Source: Nonomuraea harbinensis (GTDB lineage Bacteria; Actinomycetota; Actinomycetes; Streptosporangiales; Streptosporangiaceae). Taken from it: a stretch of DNA of 41,058 bases. Numbering within the stretch: position 1 is the first letter of the stretch; every line of letters begins with the position of its first letter. Positions 25,385 through 32,789 of this stretch are shown piece after piece. Both the position numbers and the translations under genes were made by a program. The notes under the pieces were generated by a model. That model was not told the origin of the DNA. It did not search any database and saw only the letters and a list, made by a program, of their open reading frames with translations. The DNA lies in contig NZ_JAHKRN010000066.1 of the NCBI RefSeq assembly GCF_019396385.1, positions 1-41,058 of the forward strand, given 5' to 3'.

Positions 25385-25489
25385 GATTCTGATGTCCTTG
25401 GGAGGGGGGATTGCTTGGGAGAGATCATCCTTCCAGAAGCCGACGGGGGTTCGCTCGTCCATTCGCGAATAACCGGGTAGTACGGCTGT

Positions 25490-26437
25490 GTGGCTGACAA
25501 ACTCACGCAATACAGGAGCAAACGCGACGCCAGCCGTACCCCCGAACCCGTCCCCCCGGCATCCCCCGCGCCCGGTGGCGGCGACTCCTTCGTCATCCAG
25601 GAGCACCACGCCCGCTCCCTCCACTGGGACCTCCGCCTGGAACGCGACGGCGTGCTCGCCTCCTGGGCCATCCCCAAGGGCCTGCCGTCCGACCCCGCCA
25701 CCAACCACCTGGCCGTGCACACCGAGGACCACCCGATGGAGTACCTCGCCTTCCACGGCGAGATCCCCCAGGGCGAGTACGGCGGCGGCACCATGACGAT
25801 CTGGGACCGCGGCACGTACGAGACCGAGAAATGGTCCGAGCGCGAGGTCAAGGTCGTCCTGCACGGCTCCCGCGCCGAGGGCCGGTTCGTGCTGTTCCAG
25901 ACGAACGGCAAGAACTGGATGATCCACCGCATGGATCCCCCGTCCCGCGCTCCCCTGCCGGACGTCGCACCCATGCTTCCTTCGCGCCGCTCCCGCCTGC
26001 CGCGCGACACCGCCGCGTACGCGTACGAGTTCGCCTGGGGCGGGCGCCGCCTCCTGGTCCCGATCGAGGGCGGCCGCACCGCCGCCGCCCGCGAGCACCC
26101 GTGGCTGCGGCCGCTCGCGGCGTCGTTCGGCAGCCGCACCGCCCTCCTGGACGGCGAACTCGCCACCCTCTCGGGCGCCGAGGTGCTGGTCTTCTACGAC
26201 CTGCTGTACGACGACGGCCGGGTGTTGCTGGACGAGCCGTACGAGGTCCGCCGGGCGGCCCTGGAGGCGCTCGGCCTGTCCACGCCCCGCTGGCAGACCG
26301 CCCCCTCCTGGCCCGGCGACGCCCGGCCGGTCCTTGAGGCGGCACGCCGGCAGGGCCTGCCCGGCGTGGTCGCCAAACGCCTCGACTCCCCCTACGAACC
26401 GGGCGAGTCGGCGGCCTGGCTGTTCATCCCGTCCTGA
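25490..26437 (+). CDS. LigD-type 3'-phosphoesterase domain fused to a degenerate ATP-ligase-like domain
   Basis: A 315-residue two-part protein. Residues about 25-145 form a LigD 3'-phosphoesterase domain: FVIQEHHARSLHWDLRLERD with the metal-binding His-His-Asp set, SWAIPKGLPSDP, GEIPQGEYGGGTMTIWDRGT and WMIHRMD. This domain removes 3'-phosphate or ribonucleotide ends during break repair. The rest aligns in order with an ATP-dependent DNA ligase: LLDGELATL (motif III-like), VFYDLLYDDGRVLLDEPYEVRR and GVVAKRLDSPYEPGE (motif IV/V region). The motif I site reads EFAWGGRRLL where KxDG is expected, so the AMP-accepting Lys is missing. No Ku or polymerase gene is nearby. GTG 25490 has no ribosome binding site and may be leaderless. 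The 3' end overlaps the converging exporter gene by 46 nt. Confidence 0.85.
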   Translation: MADKLTQYRSKRDASRTPEPVPPASPAPGGGDSFVIQEHHARSLHWDLRLERDGVLASWAIPKGLPSDPATNHLAVHTEDHPMEYLAFHGEIPQGEYGGGTMTIWDRGTYETEKWSEREVKVVLHGSRAEGRFVLFQTNGKNWMIHRMDPPSRAPLPDVAPMLPSRRSRLPRDTAAYAYEFAWGGRRLLVPIEGGRTAAAREHPWLRPLAASFGSRTALLDGELATLSGAEVLVFYDLLYDDGRVLLDEPYEVRRAALEALGLSTPRWQTAPSWPGDARPVLEAARRQGLPGVVAKRLDSPYEPGESAAWLFIPS

Positions 26438-27564
26438 CGCCGGACCAGGACGGCGAGGGCGAGCGCCACCAGCAGCGCGCTCACCCACAGCGGCGAGCGG
26501 AACCCGTAGCCCGCGCCGATGGCGAGACCGCCCAGCCAGGGACCGAGCGCCGCGCCGACGTTGAACGCCGCCGTCGCGAACGCGCCGCCCAGCGTCGGCG
26601 CGCCGGCGGCGGCGTAGAGGACCTGGGAGATCAGCGTCGACCCGACGGCGAACGCGAGCGTCCCCTGGACGAGGACGAGCACGACCGTCGCCACCGGGCT
26701 CCCGGCGGTCAGCGCGAACACCACCCACCCGGCGAGCAGTGCCGCCCCGCCCAGGACCAGCAGCCGCGCGGGCCGTACGTCGGCGACGCGGCCGGCGACG
26801 GTGACGCCCGCGAACGAACCGAGGCCGAAGAGCGCCAGCACGGCGGGCACCCACGCCGTGCCCATCCCCGCCACGTCGGTGACGATCGGCGCGAGGTAGG
26901 TGTAGGCGCAGAAGGTCGCCCCGTTCACCAGCGCGCCGAGCAGCAGCGTCACCAGCAGCCGCCGGTCGCGCAGCGCCCCGAGCTCCGGGCCCGCCCCGCC
27001 CTCACGGGAGACGACGGCCGGAGAGACGGGCACCGACCTGAGTATCGCGGCGAACGCCGGCGCCGACACCAGGGCCACCGCCCAGAACGCCGACCGCCAC
27101 CCCCACGCCTGGCCGAGCAGCGCCCCCGCGGGCACTCCGACGACGCAGGCGGCGGTGACCCCGCCGAGCAGGACGGCGGTGGCGCGCCCCTTGGCGTCCG
27201 GCGCGACCAGGCCGGTGGCCGCCGACAGCGCGACGGCCAGGAACCCGGCGTTGGCGAGCGCCCCGACGACCCGCGTCAGCAGCAGGACGTCGAAGCTCGT
27301 GGTGACCGCGCCGAGGACGTGCACGAGCAGGAAGACCGCCAGGAACGCCAGCAGCGCGCGCCGGCGCGGCCAGCGCAGGCTCAGGATCGCCATCAGCGGC
27401 GCGCCGACGATCATCCCCACGGCGAACGCCGAGGTGAGCCGGCCGGCTTCCGGGATGGTCACGCCCAGATCCTGGGCGAGGCCCGGCACCAGGCCGGACA
27501 GCATGAACTCGGACGTGCCCATGGCGAACACGGCCAGCCCGAGAAGGTAGACGAAGAAAGGCAT
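26392..27564 (-). CDS. MFS exporter, Cml/CmrA-like (DHA1) chloramphenicol-type efflux
   Basis: A 390-residue, 12-helix drug:proton antiporter. The N-terminus (MPFFVYLLGLAVFAMGTSEF, MLSGLVPGLAQDLGV) and TSAFAVGMIVGAPLMAILSL match actinobacterial Cml/CmrA-type chloramphenicol exporters as I remember them; motif A follows as RWPRRRALL. Export of chloramphenicol or a related compound is inferred. ATG 27564 has CGGAG about 7 nt upstream; the in-frame GTG 27579 would include that site and is less likely. The gene has an unusually structured leader of about 137 nt with a hairpin and a candidate leader peptide. Its 3' end overlaps the phosphoesterase gene by 46 nt on the other strand. Confidence 0.87.
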   Translation of the reverse strand: MPFFVYLLGLAVFAMGTSEFMLSGLVPGLAQDLGVTIPEAGRLTSAFAVGMIVGAPLMAILSLRWPRRRALLAFLAVFLLVHVLGAVTTSFDVLLLTRVVGALANAGFLAVALSAATGLVAPDAKGRATAVLLGGVTAACVVGVPAGALLGQAWGWRSAFWAVALVSAPAFAAILRSVPVSPAVVSREGGAGPELGALRDRRLLVTLLLGALVNGATFCAYTYLAPIVTDVAGMGTAWVPAVLALFGLGSFAGVTVAGRVADVRPARLLVLGGAALLAGWVVFALTAGSPVATVVLVLVQGTLAFAVGSTLISQVLYAAAGAPTLGGAFATAAFNVGAALGPWLGGLAIGAGYGFRSPLWVSALLVALALAVLVRRQDGMNSQAADSPGS

Positions 27565-27647
27565 GAAGAGGCTCCGCACCCAGAGAGGGATCGACAGGAA
27601 AGCGGGGCCGGTGATCCGGTGACGACGGTCTCTTCAGGGACCGCACG

Positions 27648-27677
27648 CGGTAGCCACCGGATGACCGGTGGCTACCG
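27648..27677 (-). promoter_or_regulatory. Perfect 13-bp hairpin in the exporter leader, candidate attenuator
   Basis: On the minus strand CGGTAGCCACCGG (27677-27665) pairs with CCGGTGGCTACCG (27660-27648) around the 4-nt loop TCAT. It lies between the predicted promoter and the exporter ATG, so it would form in the 5' leader. The stop codon of a candidate leader peptide lies in its first arm. A second small stem (CGGTC/GACCG) follows. It could instead act simply as a terminator for the hydrolase gene upstream. Confidence 0.6.
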
Positions 27678-27701
27678 TCTTGACGCCTCTGGGCTGGACA
27701 C
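27672..27701 (-). CDS. Candidate 9-residue leader peptide of the Cml-like exporter
   Basis: GTG at 27701 followed by codons for SSPEASRR and TAG at 27674-27672. The GTG falls at the transcription start predicted from the promoter at 27738-27709, so it would be translated leaderless. The stop lies inside the 5' arm of the 13-bp hairpin, the geometry used in ribosome-mediated attenuation of antibiotic-resistance genes. There is no direct evidence of translation, and a short open frame like this can arise by chance. Confidence 0.35.
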   Translation of the reverse strand: MSSPEASRR

Positions 27702-27708
27702 GCCCGGC

Positions 27709-27738
27709 AACCTAACAACGGGCGTCCTGCGATGCCAA
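27709..27738 (-). promoter_or_regulatory. Promoter of the Cml-like exporter
   Basis: On the minus strand TTGGCA (27738-27733) and TAGGTT (27714-27709) are spaced 18 bp. The predicted start near 27701 gives a leader of about 137 nt before the ATG at 27564. It lies about 30 nt past the stop of the upstream hydrolase gene. Confidence 0.5.
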
Positions 27739-27770
27739 CCGATTATCCGGGTGACCTCGCGTCCCTGGGG

Positions 27771-28502
27771 TCAGCGGAGGTGGCGGGCGAAGAACCGCAG
27801 CGTGCTGTCCATCTCGAACGCCGGGATCTCCGCGTGCTTGCCGGGGTTGGCGTGCAGCGTCTTCTCGGCCGAGCCCAGGGCGTCGAACAAGGCCAGGCTC
27901 TGGGCCCTGGGCACCCGCTCGTCGTCCCACTGCACCAGGAACTCCACCGGGACGGTGATCCGCGTGGCGTCCCCGGCCGATGACAGCGCCCCGCCCAGCC
28001 CCAGGACCGCCGCCCGGACCCGGGGCTCGGCGGCGACGAACGGGACGCCGAGCCCGCAACCCAGCGACACGCCCCAGTAGCCCACCGGGCCCGTGCCCAC
28101 GTGGTCGAGCTTCTGGACCGCGTCCAGGACCGCCCGCCACTCCGGGACGGTGCGGCGGGCCACGAGGGCCTGGAAGGAGGCGATCAGCGGAGCCAGTTCC
28201 TCTCCGGCGTCCGCGCGGGCCTGGTTCGCGGTCGCGATCCGGTCGTACTCCTCGTCCTTCGGCCGGTCGCCATGGCCGGGCACGTCGACCGCCACCACCG
28301 CGTAACCGCACTCGGCCACGAAGCGGCCCGCGCGGAACACGATGCCGGGAGCCTTCTTGTGCTGGCCGCCGCCGTGGCCCATCAGGACGAGGGGCCGAGG
28401 ACCGTTGGCGTCTTCCGGCGTCCACAGCACGCCGGGGATCTCACCGAGGGTGAAGAGCTGTTCGGAGACGCCGTCGGACGACGTCTCGGAGGTGAAGCGC
28501 AT
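27771..28502 (-). CDS. Alpha/beta hydrolase (dienelactone hydrolase-like)
   Basis: A 243-residue alpha/beta-hydrolase. The oxyanion-loop region is PLVLMGHGGGQHKK, the nucleophile elbow is GYWGVSLGCGLG (Ser about residue 150), the acid is probably in FLVQWDDERVP and the base His in HANPGKHAEIP. A VDVPGHGDR strand-loop precedes the elbow. It could hydrolyse an ester or lactone in the cytoplasm; the substrate is unknown. ATG 28502 begins the conserved sequence, with only a weak ribosome binding site. It is the only complete gene between the exporter and a stretch of gene remnants. Confidence 0.83.
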   Translation of the reverse strand: MRFTSETSSDGVSEQLFTLGEIPGVLWTPEDANGPRPLVLMGHGGGQHKKAPGIVFRAGRFVAECGYAVVAVDVPGHGDRPKDEEYDRIATANQARADAGEELAPLIASFQALVARRTVPEWRAVLDAVQKLDHVGTGPVGYWGVSLGCGLGVPFVAAEPRVRAAVLGLGGALSSAGDATRITVPVEFLVQWDDERVPRAQSLALFDALGSAEKTLHANPGKHAEIPAFEMDSTLRFFARHLR

Positions 28503-28686
28503 AGCGTTTCGGGCCTTTCGGGATGCCTTGCTGCGGGCACTCCCTAGGCCATGCGAGGGAGGGAGTCCCGACCTGTCACAGCGTTGATCGGTCTCACCTC
28601 CTCAGTCAGTAGCGGCGCATGCCGCCGCCGAACCTATCACGGAGGGCTTCCCCGTTCGAGCGCGCCGACCGCACAGTCGTCAGGGC

Positions 28687-28938
28687 GTGCCACGCCGCAT
28701 GGCCTCCATCGGGCTGATGGTGGACGCCTGGGACGAGCGGGTGTCGGCGCGGGTGGCGACCCACAAGGAGGCGAAGCGGCTCGACATCGGCGCGGGAAGC
28801 GTGGTGATGGTGGTCGAACGGGCCCACCTCGCCGGCGATCGGGTGGTGGAGGTGGCGGACATCGTGGTGCCCGCGGAGTCGACCATGCTGGCGTACAACG
28901 GCCCTGTCGGCGATGCGGCGCCTGGCCGTCGCGGCTAG
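28687..28938 (+). pseudogene. Remnant of a GntR/HutC-type regulator (UTRA domain C-terminus)
   Basis: An open frame of about 83 codons encodes the second half of a UTRA ligand-binding domain: DERVSARVATHKEAKRLDIG, GSVVMVVERAHLAGD, VVEVADIVVPAESTMLAYN. The winged helix-turn-helix and the first half of UTRA that a HutC-type GntR regulator needs (about 240 residues in total) are absent upstream, and no continuation is seen in other frames. It is most simply a truncated gene. The surrounding 28503-29230 stretch holds no intact gene that I can support. Confidence 0.6.
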
Positions 28939-29230
28939 GACCAGTCGCACGCACCGAACCCGGCGAGGACGACCGATTCACCAGATAGGCAGCGTCCAAG
29001 CAACCACGACCTTGGCGACCAAACCACCACTTCCTAAGCGACTGAACCACCACGTGATCAGCGGCCAACTCACCACGGGTGTGCGATGCCCCCGACACAC
29101 TCGTAGGCCGGATGGAGACCATAGAGCTCTGGCCCGCTCGTGCGTCCCGGGCACACTCGGGCCCTGGCGGCCCTTCCGCTTCCGATTCCCCCATCGCCTG
29201 AAGGCACCGGTCCCCTCGGGAGGATCTGAT

Positions 29231-29527
29231 GTGCGCGCCCGCCAGCTGACCTGGGCGGAAGAGCAGGTGGACCTCTACCACTACCGGACCAAGGACAAGG
29301 TGGAAGTGGACGCGGTCCTGGAAAACCGCCGAGGTCAGGTCGTGGGTATCGAGGTCAAGGCCGCATCGACCGTACGGCCGGACGATTTTCGAGGCCTGCG
29401 GCACCTCGCCGACCGCCTTGGGGACGACTTCATCGCCGGGATCGTGCTCCACACGGGGACGCAGACGTTGCCGTTCGGAGATCGGATGCGGGCAATGCCG
29501 GTGAGTGCGTTGTGGGAGGTTGGTTGA
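29231..29527 (+). pseudogene. Stand-alone C-terminal DUF4143 (PD-(D/E)XK-like) fragment of an ATPase gene
   Basis: A 98-residue frame matches only the C-terminal DUF4143 part of AAA+ ATPases that normally have about 400 residues: ARQLTWAEEQVDLYHYRTKD, EVDAVLENRRGQVVGIEVKA, RGLRHLADRLGDDFIAGIVL, GTQTLPFGDRMRAMPVSALW. The nuclease-like pattern Asp...Glu-x-Lys is kept (VDAVLE, IEVKA). No ATPase domain is found upstream. However, GTG 29231 has an excellent site GGGAGGA 6 nt upstream, so a small protein could still be made. The TGA is followed immediately by the GTG of the acetyltransferase gene, as in a coupled operon. Confidence 0.62.
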
Positions 29528-29986
29528 GTGCGTATATCCGAAATATCGGCTGATCAGCCGGGCCTGATCGATCTGCAACGAGCCGCCTACCGCGTCGAGG
29601 CGGAGATCATCGGCGATGACCGCATCCCGCCGCTGCACGAGACATCGGAGGAGTTGCGGGCCCAGCCGCTCACCTGGCTGGGCGCGTTCGACGACGACGG
29701 CACGCTGCTCGGAGCCGTGGCCTGGGCGGAGACCGCCGAGGAGGTGGACCTCGACCGGCTCATGGTGGACCCCGGCGCGCACCGGCGAGGCGTCGGACGG
29801 GCGCTGGTGAAGGAGGTCATGGCCAGGGCCGGCGAGCGCGGGGTCGTGGTCTCCACCGGGCGCGACAACACGCCTGCCAGGACGCTGTACGAGCGACTCG
29901 GGTTCACTCTCACCGGGGAGGCGGAGCCGGTGCCGGGGCTGTGGGTGGTGCACTACTCCTCAGGCGGTGCGGGTGTCGCCGCTTGA
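29528..29986 (+). CDS. GNAT-family N-acetyltransferase
   Basis: A 152-residue acetyltransferase of the Gcn5 fold. The acetyl-CoA loop motif A is visible as LDRLMVDPGAHRRGVGRALV (Arg/Gln-x-x-Gly-x-Gly/Ala type), followed by motif B-like RDNTPARTLYERLGFTLTGE. It would transfer an acetyl group to an amine on a small molecule or protein; the substrate is unknown. GTG 29528 directly follows the stop of the DUF4143 fragment and uses GGGAGG inside that frame as its ribosome binding site. Its stop codon lies within the -35 box of the next promoter. Confidence 0.87.
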   Translation: MRISEISADQPGLIDLQRAAYRVEAEIIGDDRIPPLHETSEELRAQPLTWLGAFDDDGTLLGAVAWAETAEEVDLDRLMVDPGAHRRGVGRALVKEVMARAGERGVVVSTGRDNTPARTLYERLGFTLTGEAEPVPGLWVVHYSSGGAGVAA

Positions 29987-30014
29987 CCCTGACGCAGGGT
30001 CAGGCTCCCAGGAT
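29983..30014 (+). promoter_or_regulatory. MerR-type promoter of the hydrolase-merR operon
   Basis: TTGACC (29983-29988) is the -35 box and CAGGAT (30009-30014, or CCAGGA one base earlier) the likely -10, giving a 19-20 bp spacer. A perfect 7-bp dyad, GACCCTG-ACG-CAGGGTC (29985-30001), fills the upstream part of the spacer. This is the classical MerR operator layout. The predicted start falls at the ATG at 30021, so the operon is probably leaderless. The MerR regulator is the second gene. Confidence 0.8.
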
Positions 30015-30020
30015 CGTGAC

Positions 30021-30788
30021 ATGACCAGCGACAGAACAATCCACCACGACGGCGTCACGATCCCGGTATCCCGCGGCGGCCGGGGACGACCGCTCGTCCT
30101 GTGCCCCGGGCTGCATTCGACGCAGGCCCACCTGTGCGAGCTGGCCGAACTGCTGCGGCGCGACCACGACGTGGTGACCTTCGACCTGCGCGGCCACGGC
30201 TTCGCCTCGGCCGCCGGCCGGTACTTCTTCGAGAGGTTCCTGAGCGACCTCGGCGCGGTCATGGCGGAGCTGGACCTGCCCGAGGCGCCCGTGCTCGCGG
30301 GCTACTCGCTGGGCGCCGACCTGGCCGTGCACCATGCCGCCGAGCATCCCGGCTCCGTCGCCGGGCTCGTCCTCATCGACGGGGCGAACCCGGTGCCCGA
30401 ACCGTTCGTCACCGAGGCCGTCCTTCCGCAGTTCCGGGCCATGTGGGCGGACCTGGCGACGCGGCAGGAGGCCGAGCGGGGCACCGCGCGCCAGGTGTTG
30501 CTGACCGCCCAGGAGACTCTCGACCTGAACATCGAGATCGACGCCGTCCGGTCCGAGATCCTCGATCGATACCGGAGGATCGACGCGCCCATCAGCATGA
30601 TCATGTCCACCTCGATGGCCGGCGACGGGCCGCCGAGTTTCAACGAGAACTGGCGTGCCGGTGCCGAGCGGCTCGTCCGTGAACATCCGCACATCGCCCT
30701 GACCTGGCTCGACGCCGACCACCAGCTGGTCTTCACCCATGCCCAGGACATCGCCCGGATCGTCCGGGACTCGACCGGCCGGGTGTGA
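30021..30788 (+). CDS. Alpha/beta hydrolase under MerR control
   Basis: A 255-residue alpha/beta-hydrolase-1 family protein. Features are RPLVLCPGLHSTQAHLCEL (oxyanion loop), TFDLRGHGFAS, the nucleophile elbow LAGYSLGADLAVHH (Ser near residue 96), and a C-terminal ALTWLDADHQLVFTHAQD with the likely catalytic His. It may hydrolyse an ester, lactone or a toxic xenobiotic; the substrate is unknown. The ATG at 30021 is at the predicted transcription start of the MerR-type promoter, and no Shine-Dalgarno sequence is present. The stop overlaps the merR start (TGATG), so regulator and enzyme are made together. Confidence 0.85.
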   Translation: MTSDRTIHHDGVTIPVSRGGRGRPLVLCPGLHSTQAHLCELAELLRRDHDVVTFDLRGHGFASAAGRYFFERFLSDLGAVMAELDLPEAPVLAGYSLGADLAVHHAAEHPGSVAGLVLIDGANPVPEPFVTEAVLPQFRAMWADLATRQEAERGTARQVLLTAQETLDLNIEIDAVRSEILDRYRRIDAPISMIMSTSMAGDGPPSFNENWRAGAERLVREHPHIALTWLDADHQLVFTHAQDIARIVRDSTGRV

Positions 30789-31573
30789 TGCTGACCATCG
30801 GCGAGCTGGCGTCGTACGCCGGGGTGACGGTCCGCGCGGTGCGGCACTACCACGCCAAGGGGCTGCTGCCGGAGCCGGAGCGGGACCACTCCGGCTACCG
30901 CAGGTACGGCGCCGACGCCGTGGTCGAGCTGATCAGGATCCGGACCCTCGCCGAGGCCGGGGTGCCGCTGGCGCGGGTGCGGGAGCTGCTGCGGGCCGGC
31001 GAGGAGGAGTTCGCCGCGGCGATCGCGGACATCGACAGGCGGCTGCGGGCGGAGATCCGTGAGCGGCAGCGGCACCGTGAGCGGATCGCCCGGCTCACCT
31101 CCGGGGACGGCCTGGCGCTGCCCTCGGACGTGGTCGAGTATCTCGACCGGCTCCGGGCGCTCGGGGTCGACGAGCGGATCGTCCAGGCCGAGCGCGACGG
31201 CTGGATCCCGCTGGCCGCGCGCTCACCCGAGCGGGTCCCCGGCTGGATGGCGCGCAAACGGGAGCAGCTCGACGACCCTCGGCTCGCCGGCTTCTACCTG
31301 ACCCTGAGCCAGGCTCTCGACCGGACCGACGACGACCCGCGGCTGGTCGAGCTGGCCGACAGGCTGGCCGCCTACCTCACGCGGATGGCGGACGAGCGGG
31401 GCGAGGAGTACGTCGACGACACCGGTATCGACTCGCCGCTCGCCCGGCTGATGGACACGCTGGCCTTCGAGGTCGTGCCGCCGGCGCGCCGGCTGATCGC
31501 GTTGCTGGAGCAGCGGGGCTGGACGGGCTGGACCAGGCTTGAGCGCGTGCCGCCTGATCAGCGCCCCTCGTGA
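30788..31573 (+). CDS. MerR-family transcriptional regulator
   Basis: A 261-residue regulator. The N-terminal MerR helix-turn-helix is typical: MLTIGELASYAGVTVRAVRH, YHAKGLLPEPERDHSGYRRY, then the coiled-coil region VRELLRAGEEEFAAAIADID. The long C-terminal part (LPSDVVEYLDRLRALGVDER onwards) resembles that of stress- or drug-responsive MerR proteins of actinobacteria, without cysteine metal ligands. It probably controls its own operon through the dyad at 29985-30001. ATG 30788 overlaps the hydrolase stop; GTG 30785 is a one-codon-longer alternative. The 3' end overlaps the converging aldo/keto reductase gene by 16 nt. Confidence 0.88.
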   Translation: MLTIGELASYAGVTVRAVRHYHAKGLLPEPERDHSGYRRYGADAVVELIRIRTLAEAGVPLARVRELLRAGEEEFAAAIADIDRRLRAEIRERQRHRERIARLTSGDGLALPSDVVEYLDRLRALGVDERIVQAERDGWIPLAARSPERVPGWMARKREQLDDPRLAGFYLTLSQALDRTDDDPRLVELADRLAAYLTRMADERGEEYVDDTGIDSPLARLMDTLAFEVVPPARRLIALLEQRGWTGWTRLERVPPDQRPS

Positions 31574-32487
31574 AGCAGGCCCTCGGCGCGCAGTTCGGAC
31601 CAGAGCGCGCCGGGGACAGGCTGCTCCATCGACGCGGCGTTGGTCTTGACCTCGCCGGGCGAGCGCGCGCCGAGGACGATCGCCGCCGTCGCCGGGTGCA
31701 GCAGCGGGAAGGCCATCGCGGCCCGTGGGAGCGTCACCCCGTGGGCCGCGCACACCGAGGCGATCCGCCGGGCCCGGTCCACCAGCTCGGGCGGGGCCGG
31801 GTGGTAGTCGTAGGTGCCGGACGGCTCGGGGGTCGCGAGGAGGCCGCTGTTGAAGACCCCGGCCGCCAGCACCCGGACGCCCCGCGACGCGCAGGCGTCC
31901 AGGAGCGGCAGGCCCGACTGGTCGAGCAGGGTGTAGCGGCCGGCGAGCATGACCACGTCGATGTCCGTTTCCCGGACGAATCTCAGCGGCGCCCGCCACT
32001 GGTTCATGCCGACCCCGACGGCCTTGATCACGCCCTGGTCGCGCAGTTCGGCGAGTGCCGGGTACGCCTCCGAGAGCGCCTGGTCCAGATGGTCGTCCGG
32101 GTCGTGGATGAGCGCGAGGTCGACGCCCGGCAGCCCGAGCCGCTCCAGCGACTCCTCCAGCGAGCGGAGCACGCCGTCGCGGGAGAAGTCCCACACCCGC
32201 TCGACATCACCCGGCACGTCGAAGCCCTGGGTGTCCCGCCGGACAGAGGACGAGGGCACCAGCAGCCGGCCGACCTTGGTCGAGAGCACGTACCCGGACC
32301 TGTCGCGGAGCGCCGCGCCCAGGCGGCGCTCCGACAGGCCGAGCCCGTAGTGCGGCGCGGTGTCGAACAGGCGCACCCCGCTCTCCCAGGCCGCGTCGAC
32401 GGTGGCGCGGGCCTGCTCGTCGGTGACGGCCGAGAACAGGTTGCCGATGGGCGCGGCGCCCAGGCCGACGCGGGGCAACGCGATCAC
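31558..32487 (-). CDS. Aldo/keto reductase, probable L-fucose dehydrogenase
   Basis: A 309-residue NAD(P)-dependent oxidoreductase of the AKR family resembling D-threo-aldose/L-fucose 1-dehydrogenases. The catalytic tetrad is visible: Asp and Tyr in RLFDTAPHYGLGLSERRLG, Lys in YVLSTKVGRLL and His in DLALIHDPDDHLD. It would oxidise L-fucose at C1 to L-fuconolactone, the first step of the non-phosphorylative pathway whose later enzymes lie upstream. GTG 32487 has GGGAG 5-6 nt upstream and overlaps the mutarotase stop by 4 nt. Last gene of the eight-gene operon. Related AKRs accept several 6-deoxy sugars, so the exact substrate rests on context. Confidence 0.85.
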   Translation of the reverse strand: MIALPRVGLGAAPIGNLFSAVTDEQARATVDAAWESGVRLFDTAPHYGLGLSERRLGAALRDRSGYVLSTKVGRLLVPSSSVRRDTQGFDVPGDVERVWDFSRDGVLRSLEESLERLGLPGVDLALIHDPDDHLDQALSEAYPALAELRDQGVIKAVGVGMNQWRAPLRFVRETDIDVVMLAGRYTLLDQSGLPLLDACASRGVRVLAAGVFNSGLLATPEPSGTYDYHPAPPELVDRARRIASVCAAHGVTLPRAAMAFPLLHPATAAIVLGARSPGEVKTNAASMEQPVPGALWSELRAEGLLHEGR

Positions 32488-32789
32488 GTCAGCTCCCAGA
32501 CCAGCCGGAGACCGCCGGAGTCCTTGTCGAAGTCGCCGTCGAGGAGCCGGTTCATGCGGGCCTGCCACGCCCGGTCGGCCGGGTGGTCGCGGAGCGCGGC
32601 CTGCAGCGCGGCGTAGTCGTCGACCTCGACGACGTGGAACAGGTCCAGCCCGTCACGGTAGATCCGCCACGAGTGCAGGCCGTGCGCGCGCATGGCCCGC
32701 TCCAGCTCCGCCGGGAGCTCGGCGTGCTCGCGGTCGTAGACCTCCTCGCAGCCGGGCTTCAGCCTGGTACGCAGCGCGAGCCGTTCCAT
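32484..32789 (-). CDS. L-fucose/L-rhamnose mutarotase (RhaM family)
   Basis: A 101-residue protein, the typical length of the RhaM/DUF718 mutarotases (about 104). Conserved features are LRTRLKPGCEEVYDREHAEL, HGLHSWRIYRDGLDLFHVVE and the ending GDFDKDSGGLRLVWEL. It speeds interconversion of alpha and beta anomers of a 6-deoxyhexose so that the dehydrogenase receives its preferred form. The family covers both L-rhamnose and L-fucose; L-fucose is favoured here by the adjoining fuconate dehydratase. ATG 32789 overlaps the permease stop (TGATG). Confidence 0.88.
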   Translation of the reverse strand: MERLALRTRLKPGCEEVYDREHAELPAELERAMRAHGLHSWRIYRDGLDLFHVVEVDDYAALQAALRDHPADRAWQARMNRLLDGDFDKDSGGLRLVWELT

